64,000 nt of DNA, taken from positions 57,236-121,235 of the forward strand of contig KE159573.1 in assembly GCA_000403255.2 (NCBI GenBank). Reading direction: 5' to 3'. Under the pieces are notes generated by a model that had not been told where the DNA came from, did no database searches, and was given only the letters and a program-made list of their open reading frames with translations. Position 1 is the stretch's first letter. Each line of letters begins with the position of its first letter. This stretch comes from Lachnospiraceae bacterium 3-1. Its GTDB lineage: Bacteria; Bacillota; Clostridia; Lachnospirales; Lachnospiraceae. Positions 26,000 through 34,858 of the stretch are shown here, in pieces. Position numbers and translations under genes: made by a program.

Positions 26000-27178
26000 T
26001 TATGCTTTTTTCTTATAATCCTCATACAATGGGGACATTTCGCGAAGCTGCCCTACAATTTCCTTAATTGCCTCCACCGTATCATCAATATCTTCTTTTG
26101 TAGTATCCTCACCTAAGGTCAGCCGAAGAGAACCATGGGCAATCTCATGGGGCAGGCCAATAGCCAGCAATACATGAGACGGGTCCAAAGAGCCAGAGGT
26201 ACATGCGGAACCAGAAGAACCGCAAATCCCTTTCATATCCAGCATAATCAGCAAGGATTCTCCCTCCACAAACTGAAAACAGAAATTTACATTATTAGGC
26301 AGACGGCTACTTCTATCTCCATTTACTCTGGTATAAGGAACCTCCTTTAATACCCTGTCCATGAGATAATCCCGAAGCTGCCGTTCTTTGTCTGTACGTT
26401 CCTTCATATTAGCAACAGCCAATTCCACTGCCTTACCAAATCCTACAATTCCCGGCACATTTTCCGTTCCTGCCCGTCGTTTCCGTTCCTGAGCGCCACC
26501 ATGCACAAAAGAACGAATTTTAATGCCTTTGCGGATATAAAGAAATCCAATACCCTTTGGCCCATTGAGCTTATGACCGCTGCTGCTTAGCATATCAATA
26601 TTTAATGCATCCACATCAATGGGAACCTGACCAAATGCCTGCACTGCATCCGTATGGAACAACACCCCATGCTCCCTTGCAATTTTTCCAATCTCTGCCA
26701 CAGGCTCTATGGTGCCGATTTCATTATTTGCAAACATAATAGAAATCAAAATAGTGTCAGGCCGAATCGCCTTTTTCAATTCCTCTAGCTTCACCACACC
26801 GAATTCATCCACATCCAGGTAAGTAACTTCAAAACCATTCTGCTCCAGCCACTGACAAGTATGCAGCACTGCATGATGTTCAATCTTACTGGTGATAATA
26901 TGCTTTCCTTTGCCCTGATAAGCTTCCGCAGTTGCTTTGATGGCCCAGTTGTCAGCCTCACTTCCTCCAGCCGTAAAATAAATCTCGTTGTCTTTTGCAC
27001 CGATAGCATTTGCAATGGTCTCCCTGGCACAGGATACTGCTTCCTTGCTCTTTCCTCCAAACTCATAAACCGTTGATGCATTTCCATAAAATTCTGAAAA
27101 ATATGGAAGCATTGCCTCCACCACCTCTGGCGCTGTCCTTGTAGTTGCCGCATTATCCAAATATATCATCTTTCCCAT
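26000..27178 (-). CDS. nifS: Cysteine desulfurase NifS/IscS
   Basis: This 392-aa PLP enzyme removes sulfur from cysteine to give alanine and an enzyme persulfide. MIYLDNAATTRTAP lies at the N-terminus, SSSGHKLNGPKG holds the PLP lysine, and the mobile loop GSSGSACTSGSLDPSHVL holds the catalytic Cys. GAGGTGTGAAAC precedes the ATG. It overlaps the 3' end of the Rrf2 regulator gene by 13 nt, so the two are translationally coupled, and it is followed 20 nt later by iscU. Confidence 0.97.
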   Translation of the reverse strand: MGKMIYLDNAATTRTAPEVVEAMLPYFSEFYGNASTVYEFGGKSKEAVSCARETIANAIGAKDNEIYFTAGGSEADNWAIKATAEAYQGKGKHIITSKIEHHAVLHTCQWLEQNGFEVTYLDVDEFGVVKLEELKKAIRPDTILISIMFANNEIGTIEPVAEIGKIAREHGVLFHTDAVQAFGQVPIDVDALNIDMLSSSGHKLNGPKGIGFLYIRKGIKIRSFVHGGAQERKRRAGTENVPGIVGFGKAVELAVANMKERTDKERQLRDYLMDRVLKEVPYTRVNGDRSSRLPNNVNFCFQFVEGESLLIMLDMKGICGSSGSACTSGSLDPSHVLLAIGLPHEIAHGSLRLTLGEDTTKEDIDDTVEAIKEIVGQLREMSPLYEDYKKKA

Positions 27179-27606
27179 GTTTCACACCTCATTTCATGAC
27201 TGCTTCTTACTAATTCTCCGATATAAATATTATCCACAGTATCATTGATACTGTCATTGATCTTTTTCCAGACAATCTTGCTGACGCACTGGGAAGAGCC
27301 GCTGCACTGCTGATTGCTGTCTATCCCGGCACACTCTACTGGAATCAAATCTCCCTCCAAGGCCCGCAACACCTCTCCCACAGAAATTTCATCTACCGGC
27401 TTCGCAACGGTATAACCGCCGTTAACGCCTCGGACACTTTTAACAAGCCCCGCTTTCTTAAGCTTCGCCATAAGCTGTTCCAAATAACTAATTGAAATTT
27501 CCTGACGTTCTGCAATGGTATTTAAGGAGACCGGCCGTTCCTCTCCACAAACAGCCAAATCAATAAAAGCCCTAAGGCCATATTTTCCTTTTGTTGATAA
27601 TTTCAA
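27166..27606 (-). CDS. iscR: Rrf2-family regulator IscR
   Basis: This 146-aa winged-helix repressor is expected to sense Fe-S cluster status. MKLSTKGKYGLRAFIDLA is a typical Rrf2 start. The HTH follows (ISISYLEQLMAKLKKAGL), and three cysteines in the C-terminal loop (ECAGIDSNQQCSGSSQC) can hold a cluster. The start codon is TTG at 27606 with GAGGTGA upstream. It is the first gene of iscR-nifS-iscU-mnmA and has palindromic sites in its own promoter. Confidence 0.93.
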   Translation of the reverse strand: MKLSTKGKYGLRAFIDLAVCGEERPVSLNTIAERQEISISYLEQLMAKLKKAGLVKSVRGVNGGYTVAKPVDEISVGEVLRALEGDLIPVECAGIDSNQQCSGSSQCVSKIVWKKINDSINDTVDNIYIGELVRSSHEMRCETWER

Positions 27607-27631
27607 CTTCTCACCTCGCTTCGGATAAATC

Positions 27632-27664
27632 CCGAGTATTTTAGTCGGATTTTATCACATCCGA
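27632..27664 (-). promoter_or_regulatory. Candidate IscR operator pair
   Basis: CCGAGTATTTTAGTCGG (27632-27648) is a 17-bp palindrome with one mismatch. Directly beside it, TCGGAT and ATCCGA (27645-27650, 27659-27664) form a second inverted repeat. Both lie about 25-60 bp upstream of the iscR start and overlap a possible -10 (TAAAAT). They fit autorepression by an Rrf2 dimer. Confidence 0.7.
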
Positions 27665-27810
27665 ATAGTATCATGATTTTATTCTGCTGTCAAGTCTATT
27701 TTTTTATGTATTTTCCCGGGTGATTTCCCTTTGATCTTTCAGGAAATATGCATTTCCGATTCCTTTTTTTCATACATTAAAATAATCTTGTATTGAATCT
27801 TGGAGACCTT

Positions 27811-29148
27811 ATGAACTTAAAATCCCTGCGCAATCACCCACTAATTACTGGAACATTGCTTCTCACATTGTCGGGACTCCTTTCCCGGCTCATTGGCTTT
27901 TTCTATAGAATATTCCTTTCTCAAAGAATTGGTGCAGAAGGAATGGGAATTTATCAACTTACCTTTCCCATCCATATACTCACAATTTCTTTGACTTCTT
28001 CGGCCATACAGACTGCTATTTCCCGGTTTGTGGCCCAAGCTGCCAGCTCAAACTGCAATGGAGCAGGCTCTGCCTCCCCCTTCTGCCGGAAATCCTTTGT
28101 AAATGAAAAATGCTATCTCACTGCAGGGCTGATGCTGTCATTATTTCTGTCATTTTGCTGTACCATTTTTTTGTATCGCTTTTCCGATTGGGTTGCAGTA
28201 TATTTTCTGGAGGAGCCCCGATGCGCCCCTCTGCTTCAGATTCTCGCTCTCACTATCCCTTTTGCATCCATCCACTCCTGCATCAACGGTTACTTCTATG
28301 GCTTGAAAAAAACATTTGTTCCTGCTTCTTCACAATTAATCGAACAAATTGTTCGTGTTGTCAGCGTATGGCTATTCTTTGAGATTTCCATGGAAAAATA
28401 CCATGTCATTTCTTTAAATTTGGTCATCTGGGGGATGGTGATGGGAGAAATTTCTGCCACCTTATTTTCCATCAGTTTTCTGCGTTTGAAGAAAAACCGG
28501 GGAAGCAGGCTTTTGGCTATGAAACAAATTTTTGGCATGTCACTGCCTTTAAGCGCCAATCGGGTTCTAGTCAATTTATTACAGAGTATGGAAGCTGTGA
28601 TGATTCCAGGACAATTACGACAATATGGATATTCCAGCTCGGAATCCTTAAGTGTTTACGGAATCCTCACAGGAATGGCATTGCCTATGGCGCTGTTTCC
28701 ATCTGTGCTGACTAATTCCGTATCTGTGATGCTGCTTCCTGCCATTGCGGAAGCTCAGGAGAAAAAAGAACACAATTACATACTGACATTGATTAAAAGA
28801 ACCTGCCTTTACAGCCTGCTTTTGGGCTTTGGATGTACCATGCTGTTTTTGCTTTTGGGCAGATGGATGGGCGTCTTCCTGTTTGGAAATGAGCTTGCTG
28901 GAACCTTTATTGTGATTCTTGGATGGATTTGCCCCTTTTTATATCTTTCCACCACCCTGCACAGTATTTTAAATGGCCTTGGGAAAACCACCACCACATT
29001 TTTTTTAAATGTCATCGGCCTTGGTATCCGCATCGGATTTGTACTGTTTATCATCCCTGCCGCCGGAATCAAGGGCTACCTGTGGGGGCTTCTGGTCAGT
29101 CAGGCAATCATGGCAGCAGGGGCATTGTTCTTGCTAATCAAAAAATAG
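27811..29148 (+). CDS. SpoVB-like lipid flippase (MOP/MviN-like)
   Basis: This ~445-aa polytopic protein has about fourteen helices in the polysaccharide transporter/SpoVB branch of the MOP superfamily. It starts LITGTLLLTLSGLLSRLIGF with RIGAEGMGIYQL, a segment typical of SpoVB and YtgP/MurJ relatives. It would flip lipid-linked wall precursors or glycans across the membrane, and in a spore-former it could act in cortex synthesis. I use ATG at 27811 because TTGGAG lies 5 nt upstream; a TTG further upstream would add six residues. It is monocistronic, with a bidirectional terminator after it. Confidence 0.85.
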   Translation: MNLKSLRNHPLITGTLLLTLSGLLSRLIGFFYRIFLSQRIGAEGMGIYQLTFPIHILTISLTSSAIQTAISRFVAQAASSNCNGAGSASPFCRKSFVNEKCYLTAGLMLSLFLSFCCTIFLYRFSDWVAVYFLEEPRCAPLLQILALTIPFASIHSCINGYFYGLKKTFVPASSQLIEQIVRVVSVWLFFEISMEKYHVISLNLVIWGMVMGEISATLFSISFLRLKKNRGSRLLAMKQIFGMSLPLSANRVLVNLLQSMEAVMIPGQLRQYGYSSSESLSVYGILTGMALPMALFPSVLTNSVSVMLLPAIAEAQEKKEHNYILTLIKRTCLYSLLLGFGCTMLFLLLGRWMGVFLFGNELAGTFIVILGWICPFLYLSTTLHSILNGLGKTTTTFFLNVIGLGIRIGFVLFIIPAAGIKGYLWGLLVSQAIMAAGALFLLIKK

Positions 29149-29160
29149 AATAGTTAAAAG

Positions 29161-29196
29161 AAAAGGCGGCCTTATGAATGAACAGCCGCCTTTTTA
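29161..29196. terminator. Bidirectional intrinsic terminator
   Basis: AAAGGCGGC pairs with GCCGCCTTT (9 bp). It is flanked by a T-run on the right and an A-run on the left, so it can stop transcripts from both the flippase gene and the convergent AI-2E transporter gene. Confidence 0.88.
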
Positions 29197-29210
29197 TCAT
29201 CTATTCTCTT

Positions 29211-30332
29211 TTAAAATTTCCGAAATTCATTGATATCATTCACCAATTCCCGAACACATCGAATCTGATTGTCAAACACACCTGCCTGGTACAGATTGAT
29301 TAAAATCATCCCAACTGGCACCGCAATAATCATACCCACAATACTGCTGATTTTGTAACCAATGTACATAAAAAACAGTGTGGCTAACGGATTCATGCCA
29401 ATGGTATCTCCTACAATTTTCGGCTGAATCACCTGACGCACCACCTGGGTTACGGCATAAAGTATAAGCAAACCAACTGCCATCCGGTAGTCCCCCGACA
29501 AAATCTTTATCACCGCCCAGGGACCTAACACCGTTCCTGTTCCAAAGAAAGGAAGCATATCAAGAAATGCAATCAAAAAAGCCACCAGAAGCACATAATC
29601 TACCTTCAAAATAAAAAGCCCAAGCACCAGCAGCACATAAACAACTGCCATAATTTTAAACTGGGCTTTAAAATAGCCTCCAACGACCCGTTTTAAATCA
29701 TGAATAACCCCAGTTACCCGGTTCCAAATGCCAGTAGGCGCAATTTTCTTTAATTCTATCAAAATAGCGTCCCGCTCTGCGGTAAAAAAGTAAGCGGAAA
29801 GAAGGCTCATAATAATGGCAATTAGAGTTCCTGGCACATTTTTGGCAAAATTGCCTGCCGCTGCAAAAGTTGGCTCACCCACCTTTTGAATCAGATCGCT
29901 GATATATCCTGTGAAATCCGCTGATACTTCCCGAATATTTTCTTGGGTATCCTTGGGTAAACGTTCATAAAACACCTGGAGATTCTCTCCAATCTCTTCA
30001 AAATCTGCCTGGAGATTGGCATACATCTGAGGAAGATTAGTAATCAGATTCCCAGCTTCCACAACCAGCCGGGAAACCGCTAGATATCCAAGCCCTATGA
30101 CCGCTGCCAGCACTCCGATAATAATCATCATGGAGCTATGCTTTCTTATAATTTTCAGTTTTCTTTCCAACAAGCGTACCAATGGATTGGCAACCATCGA
30201 AATCAACCATCCAATGACAAAGGGCATAAAAAATACCACCAATTTTGGAAAAATAAAACAAAGGCATACAACGGTAACCAATGCCACCAGCAAATTTACT
30301 AAGATTTTTAAATATTTTGTAGACTGCTTCAT
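29211..30332 (-). CDS. AI-2E-family transporter
   Basis: This ~373-aa membrane protein has about eight helices and a soluble central region (about 110-165). FMPFVIGWLISMVANPLV at the N-terminus and LDMLPFFGTGTVLGPWA in the second half are typical of the YdbI/TqsA-like family. Members export autoinducer-2 or act as Na+/H+ antiporters; the family name should not be taken as proof of function. ATG at 30332 has CAGGAG upstream. It is 17 nt after the parvulin gene and probably co-transcribed with it. Confidence 0.88.
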   Translation of the reverse strand: MKQSTKYLKILVNLLVALVTVVCLCFIFPKLVVFFMPFVIGWLISMVANPLVRLLERKLKIIRKHSSMMIIIGVLAAVIGLGYLAVSRLVVEAGNLITNLPQMYANLQADFEEIGENLQVFYERLPKDTQENIREVSADFTGYISDLIQKVGEPTFAAAGNFAKNVPGTLIAIIMSLLSAYFFTAERDAILIELKKIAPTGIWNRVTGVIHDLKRVVGGYFKAQFKIMAVVYVLLVLGLFILKVDYVLLVAFLIAFLDMLPFFGTGTVLGPWAVIKILSGDYRMAVGLLILYAVTQVVRQVIQPKIVGDTIGMNPLATLFFMYIGYKISSIVGMIIAVPVGMILINLYQAGVFDNQIRCVRELVNDINEFRKF

Positions 30333-30349
30333 GTTACTGCTCCTGGTTC

Positions 30350-31099
30350 TTACCACTCCTTACGCTCTACTCCATAAGCCGCCTCCAGTTCTTTTACCTT
30401 CGCATCATAAGCTTTCTGCTGCTGGCCCTGGATTAACTGTTGATGGATCTGCGCCTGCACCTGTTCAAAGGAACGTGTAGCCCCTTCCTTCTTATCTTCC
30501 ACTAAGATCAAGTGGAATCCAAACTGGGTCTTTACTGGACCGATTACCTTGCCAATTTCCCCGTCAAAAGCTGCTTTTTCAAATTCCGGCACCATTTGAC
30601 CCCTGGTAAAATAGCCCAAATCTCCGCCTCTTTCCTTGGAAGGACAGGTAGAATATTTCCCGGCTGCTTCTGCAAAGCTAAGCCCCTGCTCTACTTCCTC
30701 TGCGATCTGTGTTGCCAATTCCTCTGTTTCCACCAGAATATGCTTTGCACTCACCTGAGCTTTCTCTGCAAACTTCTCCTGATTTTCCTCATAAAATTGT
30801 CTTTCTGCTTCTTCAGTTATCTTGATTCCTTCCACTACGCTGGTGGCCGCCATGTGACTTGCCAGCTCTACTTTCACCTTCTCCACCATCTCTTTATATT
30901 CCTGAGATTTGGTAATCCCCTCTTCCACTGCCATCTTGTAAAACAAATGAAAGGCAATGAGCTGATCTAACACCTGCTGCTTTGCCCCAGGGCTTGACAT
31001 ATAAATCTGCTGTTCTGGCGGATAATTGCTAATTAATTGATTCAATTCCTGCTCCGTAATCTCGTGTCCTGCTGCTACTGCCAAAATTTTTTCACTCAT
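30350..31099 (-). CDS. Parvulin-type peptidylprolyl isomerase
   Basis: This 249-aa protein has an N-terminal SurA-like helical region and one PpiC/parvulin domain (about residues 110-205) with QVSAKHILVETEE, CPSKERGGDLGYFTRGQMV and GPVKTQFGFHLI. It has no signal peptide or lipobox, unlike PrsA, so it is cytosolic and probably a general folding helper or trigger-factor-like chaperone. GAGGAC lies close to the ATG. Element 2 (31199-31398) lies just upstream. Confidence 0.9.
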   Translation of the reverse strand: MSEKILAVAAGHEITEQELNQLISNYPPEQQIYMSSPGAKQQVLDQLIAFHLFYKMAVEEGITKSQEYKEMVEKVKVELASHMAATSVVEGIKITEEAERQFYEENQEKFAEKAQVSAKHILVETEELATQIAEEVEQGLSFAEAAGKYSTCPSKERGGDLGYFTRGQMVPEFEKAAFDGEIGKVIGPVKTQFGFHLILVEDKKEGATRSFEQVQAQIHQQLIQGQQQKAYDAKVKELEAAYGVERKEW

Positions 31100-31198
31100 G
31101 TCCTCTGCGCCTATCGGCTTCCTTTCTATATAATTTCATACTGCTTGATTGTTTTCTGATATTCTACCATAAAGTAACTTTCTCGTAAAGGCATACAC

Positions 31199-31398
31199 AT
31201 TTTGAGTTTCCCCATTTTACAATTCATAGTACCAAAAGGTTTCCATCACGAAGTGATGGAAACACTTTGCACAGAAAAGCACTCTGGAAAGCTAGCTTTT
31301 CAGAGTGCTTTTTGTGCAAGATGTCTATGCTGCCAAAGGCAGCAAGACCTTTTGGTTCTATAATATCGGCTATTATAAAAAATGGGGAAACTCAAAAT
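31199..31398. repeat. Three-hairpin palindromic element 2 (MITE-like)
   Basis: This 200-bp element is bounded by inverted repeats ATTTTGAGTTTCCCCATTTT. Inside, ACCAAAAGGT pairs with ACCTTTTGGT, and within that lie three hairpins: TTTCCATCAC/GTGATGGAAA (31240-31262), a long near-perfect palindrome centred on AAAGCTAGCTTT (31267-31319), and GCTGCC/GGCAGC (31329-31343). It has no ORF. It lies between the end of znuB and the start of the parvulin gene. It shares its core plan with element 1, but its outer repeats are unrelated. Confidence 0.88.
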
Positions 31399-31413
31399 AC
31401 ACATCAGCCCCAT

Positions 31414-32229
31414 TTAAAACAGGTTATATTTTCTTCCCCACCCATAAGTCACAAAATAAATCACAGAAGCAAGAATCACGATAGCAGGCCCCGTAGCCAC
31501 ATTCACATAATAGGAAATCACCAGTCCAAGCACACCGGAAAACATAGAAAATAAAATAGAAAAGAAATGATATTCCCGCATATTTTCAGAAATATTCCGG
31601 GAAGAAGCCGCAGGAAGAATCAGCAGCGCATTGATAATTAAAATTCCCACCCATTTAATCGATACCATAACAATCAATGCAGTCAGCACCGCAAACAAAT
31701 TCTCCATCCATACAACAGAAATATGACGGCTTCCCGCCAAGGTTCGGTTCAGACTCACTGCCAAAAGCTTATTAAATCCAAGCATCCAAAATACAAGCGT
31801 TATCCCGAAAATAAAAATGAGATACCATATTTCCTGGGGCGTAATACTTAAAATATCTCCCACTAGTATACTGGAATACCTGCTAAAATTTCCTCCCTTT
31901 GACAAAATCGCCAGTCCCAAGGCAATGCTGCAGGAAGAAAATACGGAAATGACCGTATCTGTCGATGCTGCCACACGACTACTAATTTGGTTCAAAAGCA
32001 GCGCAAACACAATGGCAAATACTGCCATAGAAGCATTTGTGTTTTCCACTCCAAACACCACTCCAACCGCAATTCCCGTTAATGCCGAATGGCCTAAGGC
32101 ATCGGAAAAAAAAGCCATCTTCCGATTGACAATCATCGTGCCCATCAATCCAAACAAAGGCGTAATAATCAAAACTGCTAGAAATGCATACTTCATGAAG
32201 TCATACTGTAACCAGGAGAATATTCCCAT
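31414..32229 (-). CDS. znuB: Zinc/manganese ABC transporter permease
   Basis: This ~271-aa ABC-3 family permease has about eight helices. LFGLMGTMIVNRKMAFFSDA and LGHSALTGIAVG are typical of ZnuB/MntB. It works with the ATPase and binding protein encoded upstream to import Zn2+ or Mn2+. Two starts are possible: ATG at 32229 with GGAG about 11 nt upstream, or GTG at 32241. It is the last gene of the znuA-znuC-znuB run, and element 2 follows 16 nt after its end. Confidence 0.93.
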   Translation of the reverse strand: MGIFSWLQYDFMKYAFLAVLIITPLFGLMGTMIVNRKMAFFSDALGHSALTGIAVGVVFGVENTNASMAVFAIVFALLLNQISSRVAASTDTVISVFSSCSIALGLAILSKGGNFSRYSSILVGDILSITPQEIWYLIFIFGITLVFWMLGFNKLLAVSLNRTLAGSRHISVVWMENLFAVLTALIVMVSIKWVGILIINALLILPAASSRNISENMREYHFFSILFSMFSGVLGLVISYYVNVATGPAIVILASVIYFVTYGWGRKYNLF

Positions 32230-32266
32230 TTCTTTTCTCACTCCTTCCCTCTGTCAGTACCCGTTG

Positions 32267-32298
32267 GGTAATTGCAAAACCTCTACGTTATGTTACTC
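32267..32298. repeat. Copy of short intergenic repeat
   Basis: GGTAATTGCAAAACCTCTAC here resembles GGTAATTACAAAACTTCTAT at 19583-19602. It occupies the gap between znuC and znuB. Two copies in one window suggest a small repeat family. Confidence 0.4.
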
Positions 32299-33048
32299 TC
32301 ATTTGAACTCCTTGGAATTAATCTGAAACACATCAGAAAACTCCTGACTTTGGAATACCTCTTTCACACTTCCCTGCCGCAAAATGGTCTGATCCAGAAG
32401 AATTACCTTATCTGCATACCGCCTCACATAATCCAAATCATGGGAAATCAAAATAATTGCCAAATCATAATGCTCCTTCAGTTGATAAATGGTTTGATAG
32501 AACAGTTCCATCCCATTCTGGTCAATCCCAGACACTGGCTCATCCAACAAGAGGAGATTGGGAGAATCCATAATCGCCATAGAAAGCAGCACCCTTTGCA
32601 GCTCTCCACCAGATAAGTTACACACCTGTTGATTGATCAGGTAATCCGCTTCAAAAATTTTCAAACACTCTAGAATCCGTTCCTTCATCTTCCTGGTTTT
32701 CACCAAAAATACTGGAATATTGCTGTGGTAAGAAGCAATCATATCATAGACGCTGACAGGGGTTTGCTTTTCAATATTCAAGTTCTGGGGTACATACCCA
32801 ATTTTCAGCTTCTGAATCCGGCCATTTTCCCTATCTTTAAATTCAATGATCCCTGTATGATCCATTTCCCCTAAAATCGCACGAATAAATGTAGATTTAC
32901 CAGCTCCGTTTCGCCCAATCACCACATTCAGACTTCCACAGTGAATGTGAAGATTGATATCCTGCAAAATTACCTGTTCCCCTAATGTCACACCTAGATG
33001 TTTGACCTTAATGCAGTGGAGCCCACAAGGTTTCATTATTTTTTGCAT
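32299..33048 (-). CDS. znuC: Zinc/manganese ABC transporter ATPase
   Basis: This 249-aa ATPase has Walker A GRNGAGKSTF, signature LSGGELQRV, Walker B LLLLDEPVSGID and the H-loop in LISHDLDYV, all intact. It powers uptake of Zn2+ or Mn2+ with the ABC-3 permease. A strong GGAGGCAGGAAA site precedes ATG. It lies between the binding protein and permease genes, with a 57-nt gap before the permease that holds a short repeat. Confidence 0.94.
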   Translation of the reverse strand: MQKIMKPCGLHCIKVKHLGVTLGEQVILQDINLHIHCGSLNVVIGRNGAGKSTFIRAILGEMDHTGIIEFKDRENGRIQKLKIGYVPQNLNIEKQTPVSVYDMIASYHSNIPVFLVKTRKMKERILECLKIFEADYLINQQVCNLSGGELQRVLLSMAIMDSPNLLLLDEPVSGIDQNGMELFYQTIYQLKEHYDLAIILISHDLDYVRRYADKVILLDQTILRQGSVKEVFQSQEFSDVFQINSKEFK

Positions 33049-33096
33049 TTTCCTGCCTCCATCTTAAATTTCCAGCTTTTTCATTTTAAAAAGATT

Positions 33097-34107
33097 CTAC
33101 TTTTCCAAAGCCTGCTTCATGCAATCTATATTTCTCTGCATCCCTTTCAAATAGCTGTCCTTCTCATAGGTTCCCCGCACCAGCGTATCCAAATAATATA
33201 CCTTACACGCTGTTTCCTTTTCCACAGTCTCACCCATATCCTTCCCATACAACTCTTCCGCAAGAATTACAGACACATCATTCCCTGCAATTTCTCCCAG
33301 CACATCCGCAACCTCCCCAGCGCTCACCTGGCGTTCCTCATCTAAATTCAGACAGTAAACTTGGGAAAGCCCATATTGCTCTGCTACATATTCATACGCT
33401 TCATGGAAAATCACCACATTTTCCTCCTTAGAAAACGTGTCTCTGATTGTCTCTATTTGATTGGAAAGGTTCTCTATTTTTTCACAGTAAGCCTCTCTAT
33501 TCTCCTGATAAATCTCAGCATTCTCCTGATCAACCTGGCTGATAAAATCTGCAATATTCTCCACCATCCCTGCATACACTCGGGTATCCATCCATCCATG
33601 AGCATTCTCTTCTCCATGAATATCCTCTCCATGGTTATGTTCTTCCTGAACATCCTCATCAGGATGAGAATCTTCTTCAACTGGAGCAACATCTTCTTCT
33701 AATAGTTTAAGTCCTTCAGTGGCTGTCTGAATGATAAGATTTGGATATGATTCTCCCACATCCGACAAAAAATTCTCAATTCCGCCTCCGTTTACCAAAA
33801 ATAAATCTGCCTTTGATAAAAGTATCATATCTTGAGGCGTTAACTGATAATCATGCATACATCCAGTCTGAGGTTCGCTGAGATTCTCCAAAATCACCCC
33901 GTCACTGCCATCCACAATATTTTTTGCAGCGATATAAATGGGATAAAAGGAGGTCACAATCCGTATTTTTTCCGTATCCTCTCCATTTTTTTCTATATTC
34001 ACATAAATTTTCGTAAAAATACCGCCTGCCAAAGTTATGACAAGCAGCATACAACACACAAACAAATATTTATTTTTTCCCACGCTTTTTTTCACGTTTC
34101 TTCCCAT
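33097..34107 (-). CDS. znuA: Zinc/manganese-binding lipoprotein-like protein (ZnuA/AdcA type)
   Basis: This 336-aa cluster A-I solute-binding protein captures metal for the znuBC permease outside the membrane. A hydrophobic N-terminal segment (YLFVCCMLLVITLAGGIF) is a signal or anchor with two cysteines but no clear lipobox spacing. The binding-domain motifs SFYPIYIAAKNI, NGGGIENFL, VIFHEAYEYVAEQYGL and ILAEELYGK carry the metal His and acids. A His/Glu/Asp-rich loop (DEDVQEEHNHGEDIHGEENA) typical of zinc-specific members lies near 165-190. The start overlaps the engB 3' end by 38 nt, so its translation is tied to engB. No Zur site was seen here. Confidence 0.92.
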   Translation of the reverse strand: MGRNVKKSVGKNKYLFVCCMLLVITLAGGIFTKIYVNIEKNGEDTEKIRIVTSFYPIYIAAKNIVDGSDGVILENLSEPQTGCMHDYQLTPQDMILLSKADLFLVNGGGIENFLSDVGESYPNLIIQTATEGLKLLEEDVAPVEEDSHPDEDVQEEHNHGEDIHGEENAHGWMDTRVYAGMVENIADFISQVDQENAEIYQENREAYCEKIENLSNQIETIRDTFSKEENVVIFHEAYEYVAEQYGLSQVYCLNLDEERQVSAGEVADVLGEIAGNDVSVILAEELYGKDMGETVEKETACKVYYLDTLVRGTYEKDSYLKGMQRNIDCMKQALEK

Positions 34108-34837
34108 TCTTCTTTTCCTGATTCTTTACATGCTTTTTACGCACCTTTACCTTTGCAGGATTTTCTTCACAATTTGAAATTTCTGAAGGATTCTCTTCCC
34201 CTTTGATGGAATCCATGACGTTTTTTGTCGCTTCCTTCTGGGGTTCCTCCACAAAACCAAGCATTTCGTCCATAAAGTCCCAAATCTCATCTCTGCCCTG
34301 CTTTGTCAACGCAGAATAAGGAAAAACTGGAGTACCTGGCTTCACCTTTAACCCGTCCCGCAACATTTTGATCTGCTTTTGCACCTGACTGCGATTAATC
34401 TTATCCAGCTTGGTTGCAATAATCACTGGATCAAATCCTTGGTACACAATCCACTCATACATCTGCCTGTCATTAGCAGAGGGTTCATGACGAATATCTA
34501 TCAATAGAAAAACTGCCTGAAGCTGCTTGGAAACATGTAGATAATTTTCAATCATCTTTCCCCATTTTTCCTTTTCCTTTTGGGGAACCTTAGCATATCC
34601 ATACCCTGGCAAATCCACAAAATACATTTTTTGGTTAATATTATAATAATTAATCGTCTGTGTCTTCCCTGGCTGGGCTGAAGTCCGCGCCAGGGATTTT
34701 CGATTCATCAGCCCGTTGATCAAGGAAGATTTCCCTACATTAGATTTTCCTGCAAAAGCTACTTCCGGTTTATCGGTATCCGGCAGCTTACTTGTAATTC
34801 CACATACTGTTTCCAGTTCTACGGATTTAATGAGCAT
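34070..34837 (-). CDS. engB: Ribosome biogenesis GTPase EngB/YsxC with basic tail
   Basis: This essential-type small GTPase assists 50S ribosome assembly. G1 is GKSNVGKSSLINGL, G3 DLPGYGYAKV and G4 TKLDKI; the characteristic ARTSAQPGKTQTINYY switch region follows G1. The usual length is ~195-200 aa, but this protein has 255: about 55 extra C-terminal residues, ending in a Lys/Arg-rich tail (KKNGKKREKKRGKK) that may bind RNA. It lies 21 nt after lon, and its 3' end overlaps znuA. Confidence 0.94.
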   Translation of the reverse strand: MLIKSVELETVCGITSKLPDTDKPEVAFAGKSNVGKSSLINGLMNRKSLARTSAQPGKTQTINYYNINQKMYFVDLPGYGYAKVPQKEKEKWGKMIENYLHVSKQLQAVFLLIDIRHEPSANDRQMYEWIVYQGFDPVIIATKLDKINRSQVQKQIKMLRDGLKVKPGTPVFPYSALTKQGRDEIWDFMDEMLGFVEEPQKEATKNVMDSIKGEENPSEISNCEENPAKVKVRKKHVKNQEKKNGKKREKKRGKK

Positions 34838-34858
34838 TGAACACTCTCCCTTCTTACG

